DNA of 64,000 nucleotides, taken from positions 186,001 to 250,000 of the forward strand of contig OY970183.1 in assembly GCA_963708155.1 (NCBI GenBank), in the 5' to 3' direction. The stretch is from Methylovirgula sp963708155 (GTDB lineage Bacteria; Pseudomonadota; Alphaproteobacteria; Rhizobiales; Beijerinckiaceae). Shown here in pieces: positions 15,324 to 25,089 of this stretch (its first letter is position 1; each line of letters begins with the position of its first letter). Under the pieces are notes generated by a model, which ran no database searches, was not told the DNA's origin, and was given only the letters and a program-made list of their open reading frames with translations. The position numbers and the translations under genes were made by a program.

Positions 15324-17450
15324 ATGAACGAGGCAATCAAGTCCGAGACTTTTTTGGCGCATGCCCGCATGATTGCCCCGATACATGCTCGATGCTGTTC
15401 GAAGTAAAGGATGGCATTCTGCAAAGCGTGAGAGGCAACCCCGTCCATCCAATGACGCGCGGCGGCCTCTGCGTGAAGCTCAAGGATTACGAGAAGCGCC
15501 ATTATCACCCCGATCGTCTGCTCTATCCGCTCCGGCGCGTCGGCCCCAAAGGGTCAAAGCAATTCGCGCGTATCAGCTGGGACGAAGCGCTCGATGAAAT
15601 CGTCTCACGCTGGCAAAAGATAATCGCCGAATATGGCCCTCAAGCCATCGTTCCCTACAGCTATCTGGGCAATCAGGGCCTCGTCCACGGGCTGAACGGC
15701 GGCGACGCCTTCTTCAACCGGCTTGGCGCGACCGTTTGCGAGCGGACCTTCTGCGGCGAAGGATCGTGCACCGCATGGCTTCTCACGGTCGGCCCGACAG
15801 CGGGCCTCGATCCGGAGAGCTATATTCATTCCAAATATATCGTCATCTGGGCCTGCAATAGCGTCAGCACCAACCTGCATCATTGGGCGATCGTGAGAGA
15901 CGCGCAGAAGAAAGGTGCGAAGGTCGTTGTGATCGATGCCTATCGATCGCGGACCGCAAAGGAGGCTGACTGGCACATCTGCCCCAAGCCAGGAACCGAC
16001 GGTGCGCTGGCCATGGCGCTCATCAATTCCATCATCGCGCAAGGGCTTGTCGATGAGGACTATGTCGCGCAGCATACGATAGGCTTCGATGAATTGAAGT
16101 CGCGCGCGAGCACGCGCACCCCGGAATGGGCGGAAGGTATTACCGGCGTGCCCGCTGCCGATATCCGCAAACTCGCCTTCGAGCTTGCGACGGAGCAGCC
16201 GGCTGCGATCCGCATGGGTGTCGCACTGGAGCGCCATTATGGCGGCGGCCAGACGATCCGCGCGGTTACCTGCATTCCGGCGCTGACGGGGGCTTGGCGC
16301 CATGTCGGCGGTGGCGTGACACAGTTCCCGGTCTGGGAACATCCCTACAGGTTCGATGTGATGTGCCGCCCGGATCTTGATTCCTGAAAATACCCGCGTC
16401 GTGAGCAATTTGCAGATCGGGCGCGCCCTGACCGGAGAGCTCGATCTCGATCCGCCGATCATGTCGATGATGTGCTGGAACTCCAATCCGGTGACCCAGG
16501 CGCCGGAGACGGACAAGATCGTTCAGGGATTGATGCGCGAGGATCTATTCCTCGTTTCGGCCGAGCACTTCATTTCGGATACGGCTTCTTACGCCGACAT
16601 TGTTCTGCCGGCGACGATGGGCGCGGAGATGGAAGACATGATCCTCTCCTGGGGTCATCTTTATCTCACCTACAACACGAAATGTGCCGATGCGCCCGGC
16701 GAAGCCCTCCCAAACAACGAAATATTCCGCAGATTGGCGGCACGCTTCGGCTTCGAGGAAGAGAATTTCAAATGGACGGATTCGGAATGCCTTGAGCATT
16801 ATGTCGATTGGTCGTCACCCGCCTGCGAGGGTATCGATCTCGATTATCTCCGCAAACACGGCTTCGCACGACTGAAGGTGGGCACTCCCGACGATCGCGC
16901 GCCGCATAAGCAGGGGAATTTCCCGACCGCAAGTGGCAAGTGCAATTTCCTCGTTGAGGGCGCCAAGAATTTCGTCGCACCGCCTTTCCGTCAGATGTAC
17001 GAGGCCTTTCAGCCCGGCGAAGACTTGGACCCCCTGCCCGATTATGTTGGACCACGCGAAAGCCACACCAACGCGCCGGAACTCGCGAAAATATTCCCGC
17101 TGAACATCGTGTCGCCGAAGAGCCACGGCTTTCTCAATTCCTGCTACGCCAACATGGATCAGAAGATCAAAGGACAGGGCGAGCAATTCGTGATGATCAA
17201 TAAGGTGGACGCGGAGGCGCGGGGCATCATCGAAGGTGATCGCGTCAGGGTCATGAACGGACGCGGCGGCTTTAAGGGCGTAGCCCGCATCAGCGAGGAT
17301 GTGACGCCGGGCATCGTCGTCGCGACGCTCGGTTATTGGCGCCAGCTCAATGACGGCACCGTCAATAGCATTAGTTCGTCTGCTTTTACGGACATGGGCC
17401 ACGCGCCATCGTTCTCGGACAATCTTGTCGAGGTCGCATTGGCGAATTGA
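15324..17450 (+). CDS. Molybdopterin-dependent oxidoreductase of the DMSO reductase superfamily, two frameshifts
   Basis: Bis-MGD Mo/W oxidoreductase of about 705 residues. The N-terminus binds a 4Fe-4S cluster (CPHDCPDTC with a later Cys in GGLCVK). The MopB domain follows: ARISWDEALDEIVSRWQKI, CNSVSTNLHH, KVVVIDAYRSRTAKEADWH, PGTDGALAMALIN. The second part has MSMMCWNSNPVTQ, FISDTASYADIVLPA, and a C-terminal molydopterin-dinucleotide-binding domain (FPLNIVSPKSHGFLNSCYAN, IEGDRVRVMNGRGGF). No Tat signal is visible, so it is probably cytoplasmic. The ATG at 15324 follows GGAGGAG; a T7-to-T6 loss near 15350 then shifts frame. A second break near 16379 is one extra base (CTT-G-ATT). Catalysed reaction unknown. 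Confidence 0.83.
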
Positions 17451-17466
17451 AGCGACGTTGCCTCGG

Positions 17467-17496
17467 CGGTCAGGGTTTCCGCAGCAATCCTGACCG
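17467..17496 (+). terminator. Probable terminator hairpin after the molybdopterin oxidoreductase
   Basis: Inverted repeat CGGTCAGG (17467-17474) and CCTGACCG (17489-17496) with a 14-base loop, 16 bases past the stop codon, followed by TTCCGTT. The U-tract is weak. Confidence 0.4.
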
Positions 17497-17572
17497 TTCC
17501 GTTATGGGAGTTCCGAAGTCCGCCGAAGGCGCTATACTTACGGCCATGTACTGATCTCGGGATACATGGCGC

Positions 17573-18708
17573 ATGGACGTCGCCGATTCGAAGGCAAGCC
17601 GCTCGACTTCCGAACATCCCACGCGCGACGACCTCGCACCGGAGCTTCGCAAGATCATCCACATCGACATGGATGCGTTCTATGCGTCGGTCGAACAACG
17701 CGACAATCCCGATTTGCGCGGCAAGCCCGTTGCCGTGGGCGGCGCAAGCCGGCGCGGCGTCGTCGCGGCCGCGAGCTACGAGGCGCGCAAATTCGGCGTC
17801 CGCTCGGCAATGCCGTCCGTCACCGCCTTGCGCAAATGCCCGGAGCTCGTCTTCGTCAAGCCGCGTTTCGACGTCTACCGCGCCGTCTCGCTGCAAATCC
17901 GCGCCATTTTCGCGCTTTATACCGACGAGATCGAGCCGCTGTCTCTCGACGAAGCCTATCTCGATGTGACCGAAAACAGGATGGCCATCCCGCTGGCGAC
18001 GCAAATCGCCGAGGAAATCCGCGCGCAGGATCAAAGCCGAAACCGGCCTGACCGCCTCCGCCGGTGTCTCTTACAACAAATTCCTGGCCAAGCTCGCCTC
18101 GGACCATCGCAAGCCTGACGGACTTTTCGTCATCACCCCGAAGATGGGGCCGCCTTTCGTCGAGACGCTGCCTGTCGCGAGGTTTCACGGCGTCGGCCCG
18201 GCGACCACGGCGAAGATGAAAAGCCTTGGCATTGAAACCGGCGCCGATCTGAAGGCCCAGCCGCTGGCGTTACTGCAGCGGCATTTCGGCAAGGCGGGAT
18301 CCTATTATTACTGGATCGCGCGCGGCATCGACGAGCGCCCGGTGCGCGCCAATCGCGCGCGCAAGTCGATTGGTGCGGAGAACACTTTCTTCGACGACCT
18401 TACCGAATTTGACGCGATGCGCGCGGCGCTCCAACCGATCCTCGACAAGCTCTGGCGTCATTGCGAAAGCGCGGGGCTTCGCGGCCGCACCGTGACCTTG
18501 AAGGTAAAATTCGCGGATTTCCAAATTCTTACCCGCAGCCGCTCGGCTGCAGAGGCCGTGCACACACGCGGCGATCTCGAGACGATGAGCTGCGAGCTGC
18601 TGCGCCCTTTGCTGCCGACGGCGAAGGGGGTCCGGCTTCTCGGCGTCACGTCTGTCAAATCTGCTCGCCGACGAAGACGTAAGCACCAGCCAGTTGACCC
18701 TGCTCTGA
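17573..18708 (+). CDS. dinB: DNA polymerase IV (Y family), two frameshifts
   Basis: Translesion DNA polymerase of about 378 residues. The palm motif HIDMDAFYASVEQRD carries the first catalytic Asp, and PLSLDEAYLDVTE the second Asp-Glu pair. AVGGASRRGVVAAASYEARK is the finger region. The helix-hairpin-helix thumb reads ARFHGVGPATTAKMKSLGI. The little-finger domain (SIGAENTFFDDL, TVTLKVKFADF, GVRLLGV) ends SNLLADEDV...QLTLL at TGA 18706-18708. The frame breaks near 18030 (one extra G after the codon for Gln) and near 18653 (one extra T after an ACG) lie in otherwise well-conserved sequence. A hairpin separates it from the upstream oxidoreductase gene. Confidence 0.9.
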
Positions 18709-18901
18709 GGCGGCTCGCAGGCGGCTGGTATGCGGTCCTCGCCGGCGCCAGCTCATTGCGTTCGCCTCGCACCTCAAGCAATATGAGCGACCGGCCCCAA
18801 ACGCCTGATAAGGCAGCCAGGCGCCGTCTTCATCTCGCTGCCATCGTCCCTCAGCGCGGCCGGCGGCGAGATATCCTTCAAGCCAAACGGAATGGAAGCA
18901 T

Positions 18902-19168
18902 TTGATGCGGTCAAAGCAAACCAGAGCTTTTCGGAATTTGCGTCTCGTGAATGGTGCGTTCGCCGCGTTGGTCCTTACGGCCGGCCTGATGCTCCCGGGC
19001 GAAGTCTCCGCACAACAACAAGGCACGGCCGCGCAGCGCCACGCCTGTACGCCAGACGTCTTTCGTCTCTGTCGCGCCTTTATCCCCAACCGCAAGCGGA
19101 TTACCGTCTGTCTGGAGCATCACCGGCGATTGCTGAGCCCTGAGTGCCAGCTCGTCTTCGCTCATTAA
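18902..19168 (+). CDS. Small secreted Cys-containing protein
   Basis: 88 residues. A signal peptide is predicted (basic start MMRSKQTRAFRNLR, hydrophobic core FAALVLTAGLMLPG, likely cleavage after VSA). The mature part has about 45 residues with four cysteines (ACTPDVFRLCR, ITVCLEHHRR, SPECQLV), a pattern seen in small rhizobial periplasmic proteins of unknown function. It precedes the Crp/Fnr regulator by about 180 bases, which include a strikingly A/T-rich tract (19262-19315) in a G+C-rich genome, likely promoter DNA. Confidence 0.6.
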   Translation: MMRSKQTRAFRNLRLVNGAFAALVLTAGLMLPGEVSAQQQGTAAQRHACTPDVFRLCRAFIPNRKRITVCLEHHRRLLSPECQLVFAH

Positions 19169-19347
19169 AATTTTGCCACGCTGAAGTGCGCCATCGCCGT
19201 TTGGCCGGCGCATTTCTTTGGCTGCATCGCCTCGCGTACCCTGAAGTCCGAGCCATCGAGCGGCTATATTTCTATAATTTCTATTGACTTTATATGATTA
19301 GAATGTTTTTTTTCGCCGAAGCGACTTGAGCGGCGCCAAGGCACGGA

Positions 19348-20127
19348 ATGCTACTGCATTCAATTTCAAAGGAAACTTCCAGCGATGCTGTCGCGGTCCG
19401 GCATGCCCGGTCACAACAGGACGGCTCCTTGCTGCTGTTTGAAACCCTGCCAAATCTGGCCGGTGTGCCGGATGTTTTCGCGACGTTGACGGCACGTGAA
19501 GCTGCACGGATCGCCGCCGCTGGCGATCACATCGCGTTCGCCACAGGCGATTATCTCTTCCGCCAAGGCGACGCGCACAGCGGCATCTTCGTCCTACGCG
19601 AAGGAATCGTTCGCAGCTTCTACGTCGCGCCGAATGGCCGCGAAATAACTCTCGCCAATTGGACGCCCGGCAATTTCGTTGGCGGTCCGGATATTTTCAG
19701 CGAAGCGCCGCATGTCTGGTCGGGCATCGGCGTCAAAGCCGGGCATGCGATCCGCCTGCCGGGCGCAGCGGTAAGGCGGCTGATGTCGGAGATTCCGAAC
19801 TTCGCCGTCGGTCTCGTTCAGGCCCTCGCCTACAAAGGCAAGTGCTATTCCTCGCTGCTGCAGATGCTCGGTACGCGCTCAGTCATCGAGCGATTGGCGC
19901 ACCTCCTGCTCAATCTCACAGACCTCAAGGGCGTGGAATCCGCCGGCGCGGTCGTCATCGCCGAAATGCCCTCCCATGAAGAGCTTGCCGCAATGGTCGG
20001 TGCGACGCGGCAATGGATTTCGATGACCATCGAAAAATTTCGCAAGCGTGGCCTCGTCGACACCAATGGCCGACGCCTCGTCATTCTCCGCCGCGAGGCG
20101 CTGCGCGCCATCGCGGAGGGCTGCTGA
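19348..20127 (+). CDS. Crp/Fnr-family transcriptional regulator
   Basis: 259 residues. The N-terminal cyclic-nucleotide-binding-type beta roll contains GDYLFRQGDAHSGIFVLREG and NGREITLANWTPGNFVGG. A long dimer helix (VIERLAHLLLNLTDLKG) leads to the Crp-type HTH (PSHEELAAMVGATRQWISMT, IEKFRKRGLVDT). There is no N-terminal Fe-S cysteine set as in FNR, so it is not an obvious oxygen sensor. It lies 22 bases upstream of a five-gene ABC importer on the same strand and is the likely local regulator. The permease of that importer carries its own cyclic-nucleotide-binding-like domain. Confidence 0.88.
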   Translation: MLLHSISKETSSDAVAVRHARSQQDGSLLLFETLPNLAGVPDVFATLTAREAARIAAAGDHIAFATGDYLFRQGDAHSGIFVLREGIVRSFYVAPNGREITLANWTPGNFVGGPDIFSEAPHVWSGIGVKAGHAIRLPGAAVRRLMSEIPNFAVGLVQALAYKGKCYSSLLQMLGTRSVIERLAHLLLNLTDLKGVESAGAVVIAEMPSHEELAAMVGATRQWISMTIEKFRKRGLVDTNGRRLVILRREALRAIAEGC

Positions 20128-20149
20128 CCTTTCATAATAGGAGAGCGTT

Positions 20150-21273
20150 GTGAATTATTTTCTCAAGCGTATCGCTGTTTGGGCCCTGGTCGGTCTGGGT
20201 CTGGCCGCAGCCAATAAAGCGCAAGCTGCCGACCTCGACTATGGCAAGCCGGGCGATCCGATCCATCTCGTCGTCGGCTATCAGCCCTATTACAGCGAGG
20301 CCTGGTCGGGGGCTGTCATCAACGGTCTGCAATTGTGGAAGAAATATCTGCCCAAGGGCTCGGCTGTCGAATTCCACGTCGGCCTGCAAGGCTCGATCAT
20401 CGTCAATTCCATGCTCGCCGGCAAAGCGAGCCTCGGCTATCTCGGCGACATGCCGGCGATCGTCGGCGCGACGAAGCGCAACGTCGCCGATCTGCGCATC
20501 ATCGCCAACATCGGCCTTGGCCATGACCAGTGCAATGTGTTCTTTGTCCGCAACGATGCGCCGCAATTCCACGATGCGAAAGCGGCCGTGACCTGGCTCA
20601 ACGGCAAGAGCGGTCGCGAGCCCGAAGGGAAGCTGCGCCGATCGCTTCGCGCAAGCCGTCTTCCAGAAGACGAAATCCACGCCGAGCGCCTATCTCAACC
20701 AGAGCATCGAGGTCATCACCAGCGGCTTCCGCGTCGGCAAGATCGATGGCGCCGTGCTGTGGGAGCCGACTGCCTCGCGGCTCGTCTCCGAGGGCCTCGC
20801 CCGCCGTGTCGCCAGCGGCTATAATTTCGATGAGCCGGACGGCGCCTTCCTCGATGCACGCGCCGATCTGATCAAGCAGCGGCCGGATATCATCAAGGCG
20901 TGGCTCGAAACCGAGCTGGATGCCGAGCTCTTCCTCGCCAATCCCGCCAATGCCACCAAAGTCGCCGAATTGCTGAAGGCACAGACCACCGGCTTCACGC
21001 AGAAGGAATTGTGGCAGGCCGCATTCGGTGCCTATTCGACGTCGAGCGGTGGCGGCCCGATCCGCCTCACGGTACCTTTCGGATTTTCGCAGAATGCGTT
21101 TGACGCTCGTCGCAAAGGATACGGCCTTCCTTCATTCGATCAAAAGCATCGACGTGGAGAAGCTGGCGGAGGATGCGATCCTTCCCGAATACGCGGCTGA
21201 GGTCTTGAAGGAGCGCAAACTCACAATTCCGGTCGGCGAGATCAAAGGCGCGCCCGAAACCGCCTTCCGATAG
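20150..21273 (+). CDS. ABC transporter substrate-binding protein (SsuA/TauA/NMT1-like), frameshifted
   Basis: Periplasmic binding protein of about 370 residues. GTG 20150 has AGGAG 6 bases upstream. A signal peptide (FLKRIAVWALVGLGLAAA, cut near AQA-AD) is followed by HLVVGYQPYYSEAWSG, LQGSIIVNSMLAGKASLGYL and GDMPAIVGATKRN, the ligand-pocket layout of nitrate/sulfonate/taurine binders. After a break near 20615 (one extra G) it continues ASPKGSCADRFAQAVF, VITSGFRVGKIDGAVLWEPT and FTQKELWQAAFGAYS. Another extra base near 21107 leads to LVAKDTAFLHSIKSIDVEKL and the C-terminus at 21273. The ligand is not deducible. A fragment of alkanesulfonate monooxygenase at the operon end points to organosulfur compounds. 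Confidence 0.85.
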
Positions 21274-21284
21274 AGATCGCGGCA

Positions 21285-22517
21285 ATGAGCGACGTAGAAG
21301 CGCTGATCGCCAAAGCTCTGCCCTTCGAAGCCCTATCCCCGGCCGCGCTTAAAGAGATCGCGGCCGCGGCAGAAGTGATCGAAGCCTGGCAAGGCGATCT
21401 CATCTATAAATCGCGCGCGCCCGCAAATGCGCTTTACATCGTCAGCGAGGGCACAGTTCTGCTCGAGCCGACGAGCCGCGGCCTGCCGCCGCAGTCGGTG
21501 AAGGCGGGTGAAGCCTTCGGCTGGACGGCGCTCGGCGGCAAAGCTGGGCGGCGCTATCGCGCCGTTGCCGCGAAGTCCAGCGAGCCTTTTGCGGATTCCT
21601 CGGCGACCGCGTGCTCGATCTTGTCGCCGGCAATTCCGCCGGCGCGGATGTGCGGCAGCATGTCGAAGACGCGCTCCAGGACATCCGCGTGCCCGCCGAA
21701 CCCGGCGCGGCGCGGCGGACGCTCGAACTATCACTTCATCGCTTCGCCTACTGGCTACGCTCGCCTGCGCCCTATCTCGGCTTCATCGGCTACGCGCTGC
21801 TGCTTGGCTTCTGGTATCTCTCTGTCGAAGTTCTGAAGCTGCCGCGTTTCGCTGAAATGCCCGGCCTCACGCAGGTTATAAATGAATGGCTGAGCAGCAA
21901 TCCGACTTACGGCGTCTCCATCTATACGCCAGTCTACTATAAGCACATTCTCGTCAGCCTTCAGCGCATCGCAATCGCTTTCGCGCTGGCGACGACGCTC
22001 GGCGTTCCCTTCGGACTGTTGCTCGGCTGGTCGCAGCACTTTCAAGGAATATCGTCTTTCCGCTGTTCGAAATCCTGCGGCCGATCCCGATCCTCGCCTG
22101 GGTGCCGCTCGCGATCATCATGTTGCCCGGCTCCGAGATTGCCGGTGCATCTTTTTGACCTTTCTCGCCTCGTTCTACGCGACCGCGCTGAATACGATGC
22201 TTGGCGTCAAGTCGATCGACGAATCCTATGTGCGCGCCGCGAACTGCCTTGGCGCCATCGCAATTGCAGGTATTCCGGCATGTGATCGTGCCCGGCGCAC
22301 TGCCCTATATTTTCACCGGGCTGCAGATCTCCGTCGGCGTCGCCTGGTTCTCGCTCGTCGCGGCAGAAATGGTCTCCGGCCAGTACGGCCTCGGCTATCG
22401 TGATCAACACCTCCTACACGATGGTCCACTATCCGACGATCGTCATCGCGCATGATCAACTCTCGGCATCCGTCGGCTATGTCGACCAGCGCGCTGGTGC
22501 GCGCCGCCAGCGACTAG
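21285..22517 (+). CDS. ABC permease (SsuC/NrtB type) fused to an N-terminal cyclic-nucleotide-binding-like domain, frameshifted
   Basis: Residues about 1-130 are a Crp-type beta roll without HTH: LPFEALSPAALKEIAAAAEV, QGDLIYKSRAPANALYIVSE, SVKAGEAFGWTALGG, then LLRI and GDRVLDLVAGNSAG. This is followed by an integral membrane domain: YLGFIGYALLLGFWYLSVEV, a periplasmic segment, VSLQRIAIAFALATTLGVPF, then FPLFEILRPIPILAWVPLAI, FLTFLASFYATALNTMLGV (the EAA-like loop is DESYVRAANCLGA) and GLQISVGVAWFSLVAAEMVSG. Single-base breaks occur near 21565, 21596, 22045, 22150, 22258, 22399, 22456, 22471 and 22481. The reading frame meets TAG at 22515-22517; the family tail LMQWRARQLALEG follows in the same frame, so the stop may be a mutation or error at a Trp/Tyr codon. 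The start ATG is 11 bases after the binding-protein stop. Confidence 0.8.
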
Positions 22518-22563
22518 CTGATGCAATGGCGGGCGCGCCAGCTCGCGCTGGAGGGCGCATGGC

Positions 22564-23424
22564 ATGAAGCCTCGCGGCCGAGCCGTCACGCCGACGCGGC
22601 GCGATCAAGATCGACAATGTCGTCAAGATCTACGATCCCGACGGCGCGCGCGTGCTCGCCGTCGACCATTGCACGCTTCGATATCGCGGCCGGCGAGATC
22701 TGCATGATCGTCGGACCTGTCCGGATGCGGCAAGACCACGTTGCTCAACGCAATCGCCGGCTTTCACGGCCTCGACTGGCGGCACCATCTATCTCGACGG
22801 CGAAGTGCTGTGCGGCCCGGGCAAGCCTAAGGCGGAGCTCGGCTCCGATCGAATCGTCGTGTTCCAGAACGGCGCGCTGTTTCCCTGGAAGACCAATCTC
22901 GAAAACGTCGCATTCGGCCCGCTCATGCAGAGAAAGCTGAGCCGCAATGAGGCTTACGAGAAGGCCCGCGACATGATGGCCGAGGCTGGGCTTGAGCGGC
23001 GTGAGAACAATTATCCCGGGCGAGATCTCCTCGGGATTGCGCCGCCGCGTCGAGATCGTCCGCGCGCTGATGAACGATCCCGAAGGTGCTGCTGCTCGAC
23101 GAGCCCTATCGCGCGCTCGACTCGCTCACCAAATCGGTGATGCACGAGTCGTTGCTTGGAGATCTGCTACCGAGAACCGGCATCACCATTTTCTTCATCA
23201 CGCACGATCTCGAGGAGGCGATCTTCCTCGGCCATCGCGTCGATTGATCATGACGACGCGGCCCTGCCGCCCAAAGAGGATCATCGAAATCGATATCCCG
23301 TATCCACGCGATTACAGCGTTCTGACCGTTCAAGCGGTTCCGCGAGCTATGCCGCCGAAACTTTCGGCCGCCGTCGCATGAGGAAGCGGCGAAATCATTT
23401 GAGCGCGGCGAGAAGGAGGGCTGA
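22564..23424 (+). CDS. ABC transporter ATPase 1 (SsuB/NrtD type), frameshifted
   Basis: Cytoplasmic ATPase of about 285 residues. ATG 22564 has GGAGGG 8 bases upstream. Once single extra bases are removed it reads IKIDNVVKIYDPDGARVLAV, Walker A GPSGCGKTTLLNAIAG (interrupted near 22725), Q-loop VVFQNGALFPWK, a signature-like SSGLRRRVEIVRALMNDP, Walker B VLLLDEPYRALDSL and switch FITHDLEEAIFLGHRV. It ends FERGEKEG, with the TGA at 23422-23424 overlapping the next ATG. The signature SSGLRRR departs from LSGGMRQR but matches the SGGxxRR subtype of this transporter group. Breaks near 22688, 22725, 22771, 22992, 23089, 23158, 23246 and 23329. Confidence 0.83.
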
Positions 23425-24324
23425 TGAGCGCCGATATCGCCAGCAGCGTGACGCGCAAAGGCCAGCCGCGCGGCCTGAACGCGCTCGCATGGCGCAATCG
23501 CCTTCCTCGCGCTCGGAAAGCGGCGCGCGCTCACTTGCCATCGCCATCGCGCTTGCTATCTGGGAAATCGGCGCGACGAGCGGCACCTGGCTCGGCCATC
23601 CATTGCCGATCCTCGGCGTCGTGCCCTCGCCGGTCGTCCGTGGCGATCGCCTGGTCGCATCTGATTGGCGACCCAGGTTATTGGCAGAGCTGGTATTTGA
23701 GCTTCCTGCGTGTGCTTCGTTGGCTTCTCCGCTGCGGTCATCGTCGGCATCCCCTTCGGCCTCTTGCTCGCGATCAACAGGACGTTTCGCGGCATCGCCT
23801 TCCCGGTCTTCGAGCTTCTGCGGCCGATCCCGCCGCTCGCCTGGGTGCCAGCCTCGATCATCTTCTGGCCGACGCAGGAACTCTCGATCGATTTCGTCAT
23901 CTTCCTCGGCGCTTTCTATACGATCGTCATCAACGTGGTCGGTGGCGCGCGCGCGATCGACATCCGCTCTGATCCAAGTCGCGCGCTCGATGGGCGCCTC
24001 GCGCTGGAACATCTTTCGCAAAATTGTGCTGCCCGGTGTACTGCCCTCGATCGTGCGACGGGCATGGAAGTCGGTATCGGCATCACCTGGGAAGTCGTCA
24101 TCGCAGCCGAAATGATCTCCGGCGGCGGCGGCGCGTCGGGCGGCAGCTCATCCTCGGGCGGCGGCCTCGGCTTCTTCATCTGGAACTCCTATATCGGCGG
24201 CTCATATCCCGACATCATCGTCGGCATGTTCTCGATTGGTATTGCCGGCTATCTCTCGAGCGCAGCCGTGCGCCTGGCATCGAGAACCGCATCACGCCGT
24301 GGCGGAGGCTGGGCGCTGAAATGA
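23424..24324 (+). CDS. ABC permease 2 (SsuC/NrtB type), frameshifted
   Basis: Second membrane subunit, about 295 residues, no cyclic-nucleotide domain. MSADIASSVTRKGQPRGLNA is a soluble N-terminus. The membrane part reads LAIAIALAIWEIGATSGTWL, HPLPILGVVPSP, LSFLRVL, GFSAAVIVGIPFGLLLAIN, VFELLRPIPPLAWVPASIIF, FVIFLGAFYTIVINVVGGA, the cytoplasmic coupling loop SMGASRWNIFRKIVLPGVLP, and GITWEVVIAAEMISGGG. A Gly/Ser-rich insert (ASGGSSSSGGG, 24130-24165) precedes LGFFIWNSYIGG. Such a low-complexity insert is unusual at the site where the family has only a short loop. The stop at 24322-24324 overlaps the next start (ATGA). Breaks near 23505, 23640, 23715, 23970 and 24052. Confidence 0.82.
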
Positions 24325-25089
24325 CGGAGGCCAAACGATGGCGAGATCGTCGTCCGCAATGTCGAGCAAGGCCTATGGCTATGGGCCATTTGCGACGCCG
24401 GTCGTGGAGGATTGTTCCTTCACGGTCGAGCCGAACAAGTTCACGGTGATGATCGGCCCCTCGGGCGTGCGGCAAGAGCACGCTGATCCGCCTCATCGCC
24501 GGATTCGAGAAGCCCACGCGCGGTGAGATCATCGCCTCGACGGCAAGCCCGTCACCGGGCCTGGCAAGGACCGGCTTGTGGTGTTTCAGGAGACAGCGCT
24601 CTTTCCCTGGATGACCACGGCGAAGAACGTGCTCTACGGGCCGCAGGCGCGTGGCGAGGCCAATGCAGCGACGAAAATCCTTGCCGATTTCCTGCTCGAC
24701 AAGGTCGGCCTGCGCGCCTTCCGCGATCGCTATCCGGCCCAATTGTCGGGCGGGATGCAGCGCCGCGCCGAGCTTGCCCGCGCGCTCATCAACAATCCCG
24801 ACGTGATGATCCTCGACGAGCCGTTCCGCGGCCTCGACGCGATGACCAAGAAGCTGATGCTCGAATATTTCGCCAAGCTCTGCGAGGACGCAAAAGCGCA
24901 CCAATTTCTTCGTCACGACCGACATCGACGAAGCCATCTTCCTTGCCGACCGGCTGATCGTCATGAGCCATCGTGCCGACCAAAGTGCAGGCTGTGATCG
25001 AGGTCGATCTGCCGCGCCCGCGCGATTATGCCAGCATTTTCCGCGACGATCGCGCCAACGCGATCAAGCTCGAAGCCCTGTCGCTTTGA
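24321..25089 (+). CDS. ABC transporter ATPase 2, frameshifted and with a truncated C-terminus
   Basis: Second ATPase, about 255 residues. From ATG 24321 (ATGA overlap) the repaired reading is MTEAK-DGEIVVRNV-SKAYGYG, VVEDCSFTVEPNKFTVMIGP, Walker A PSGCGKSTLIRLIAG (one extra base at 24470), Q-loop VVFQETALFPWMT, signature QLSGGMQRRAELARALINNP, Walker B VMILDEPFRGLDAMTKK, and a switch region TTDIDEAIFLADRL. It ends abruptly LEALSL at TGA 25087-25089, where relatives continue with another 15-25 residues. Immediately downstream, in another frame, begins the C-terminal piece of an alkanesulfonate monooxygenase. That looks like a deletion or recombination junction at about 25085. Confidence 0.82.

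Noticed and set aside
22505..22560. TAG at 22515 as a recoded (pyrrolysine-like) codon
   Set aside because: No sign of recoding machinery or of other in-frame TAG codons. The surrounding operon is full of single-base errors, so a mutation or consensus error is simpler.
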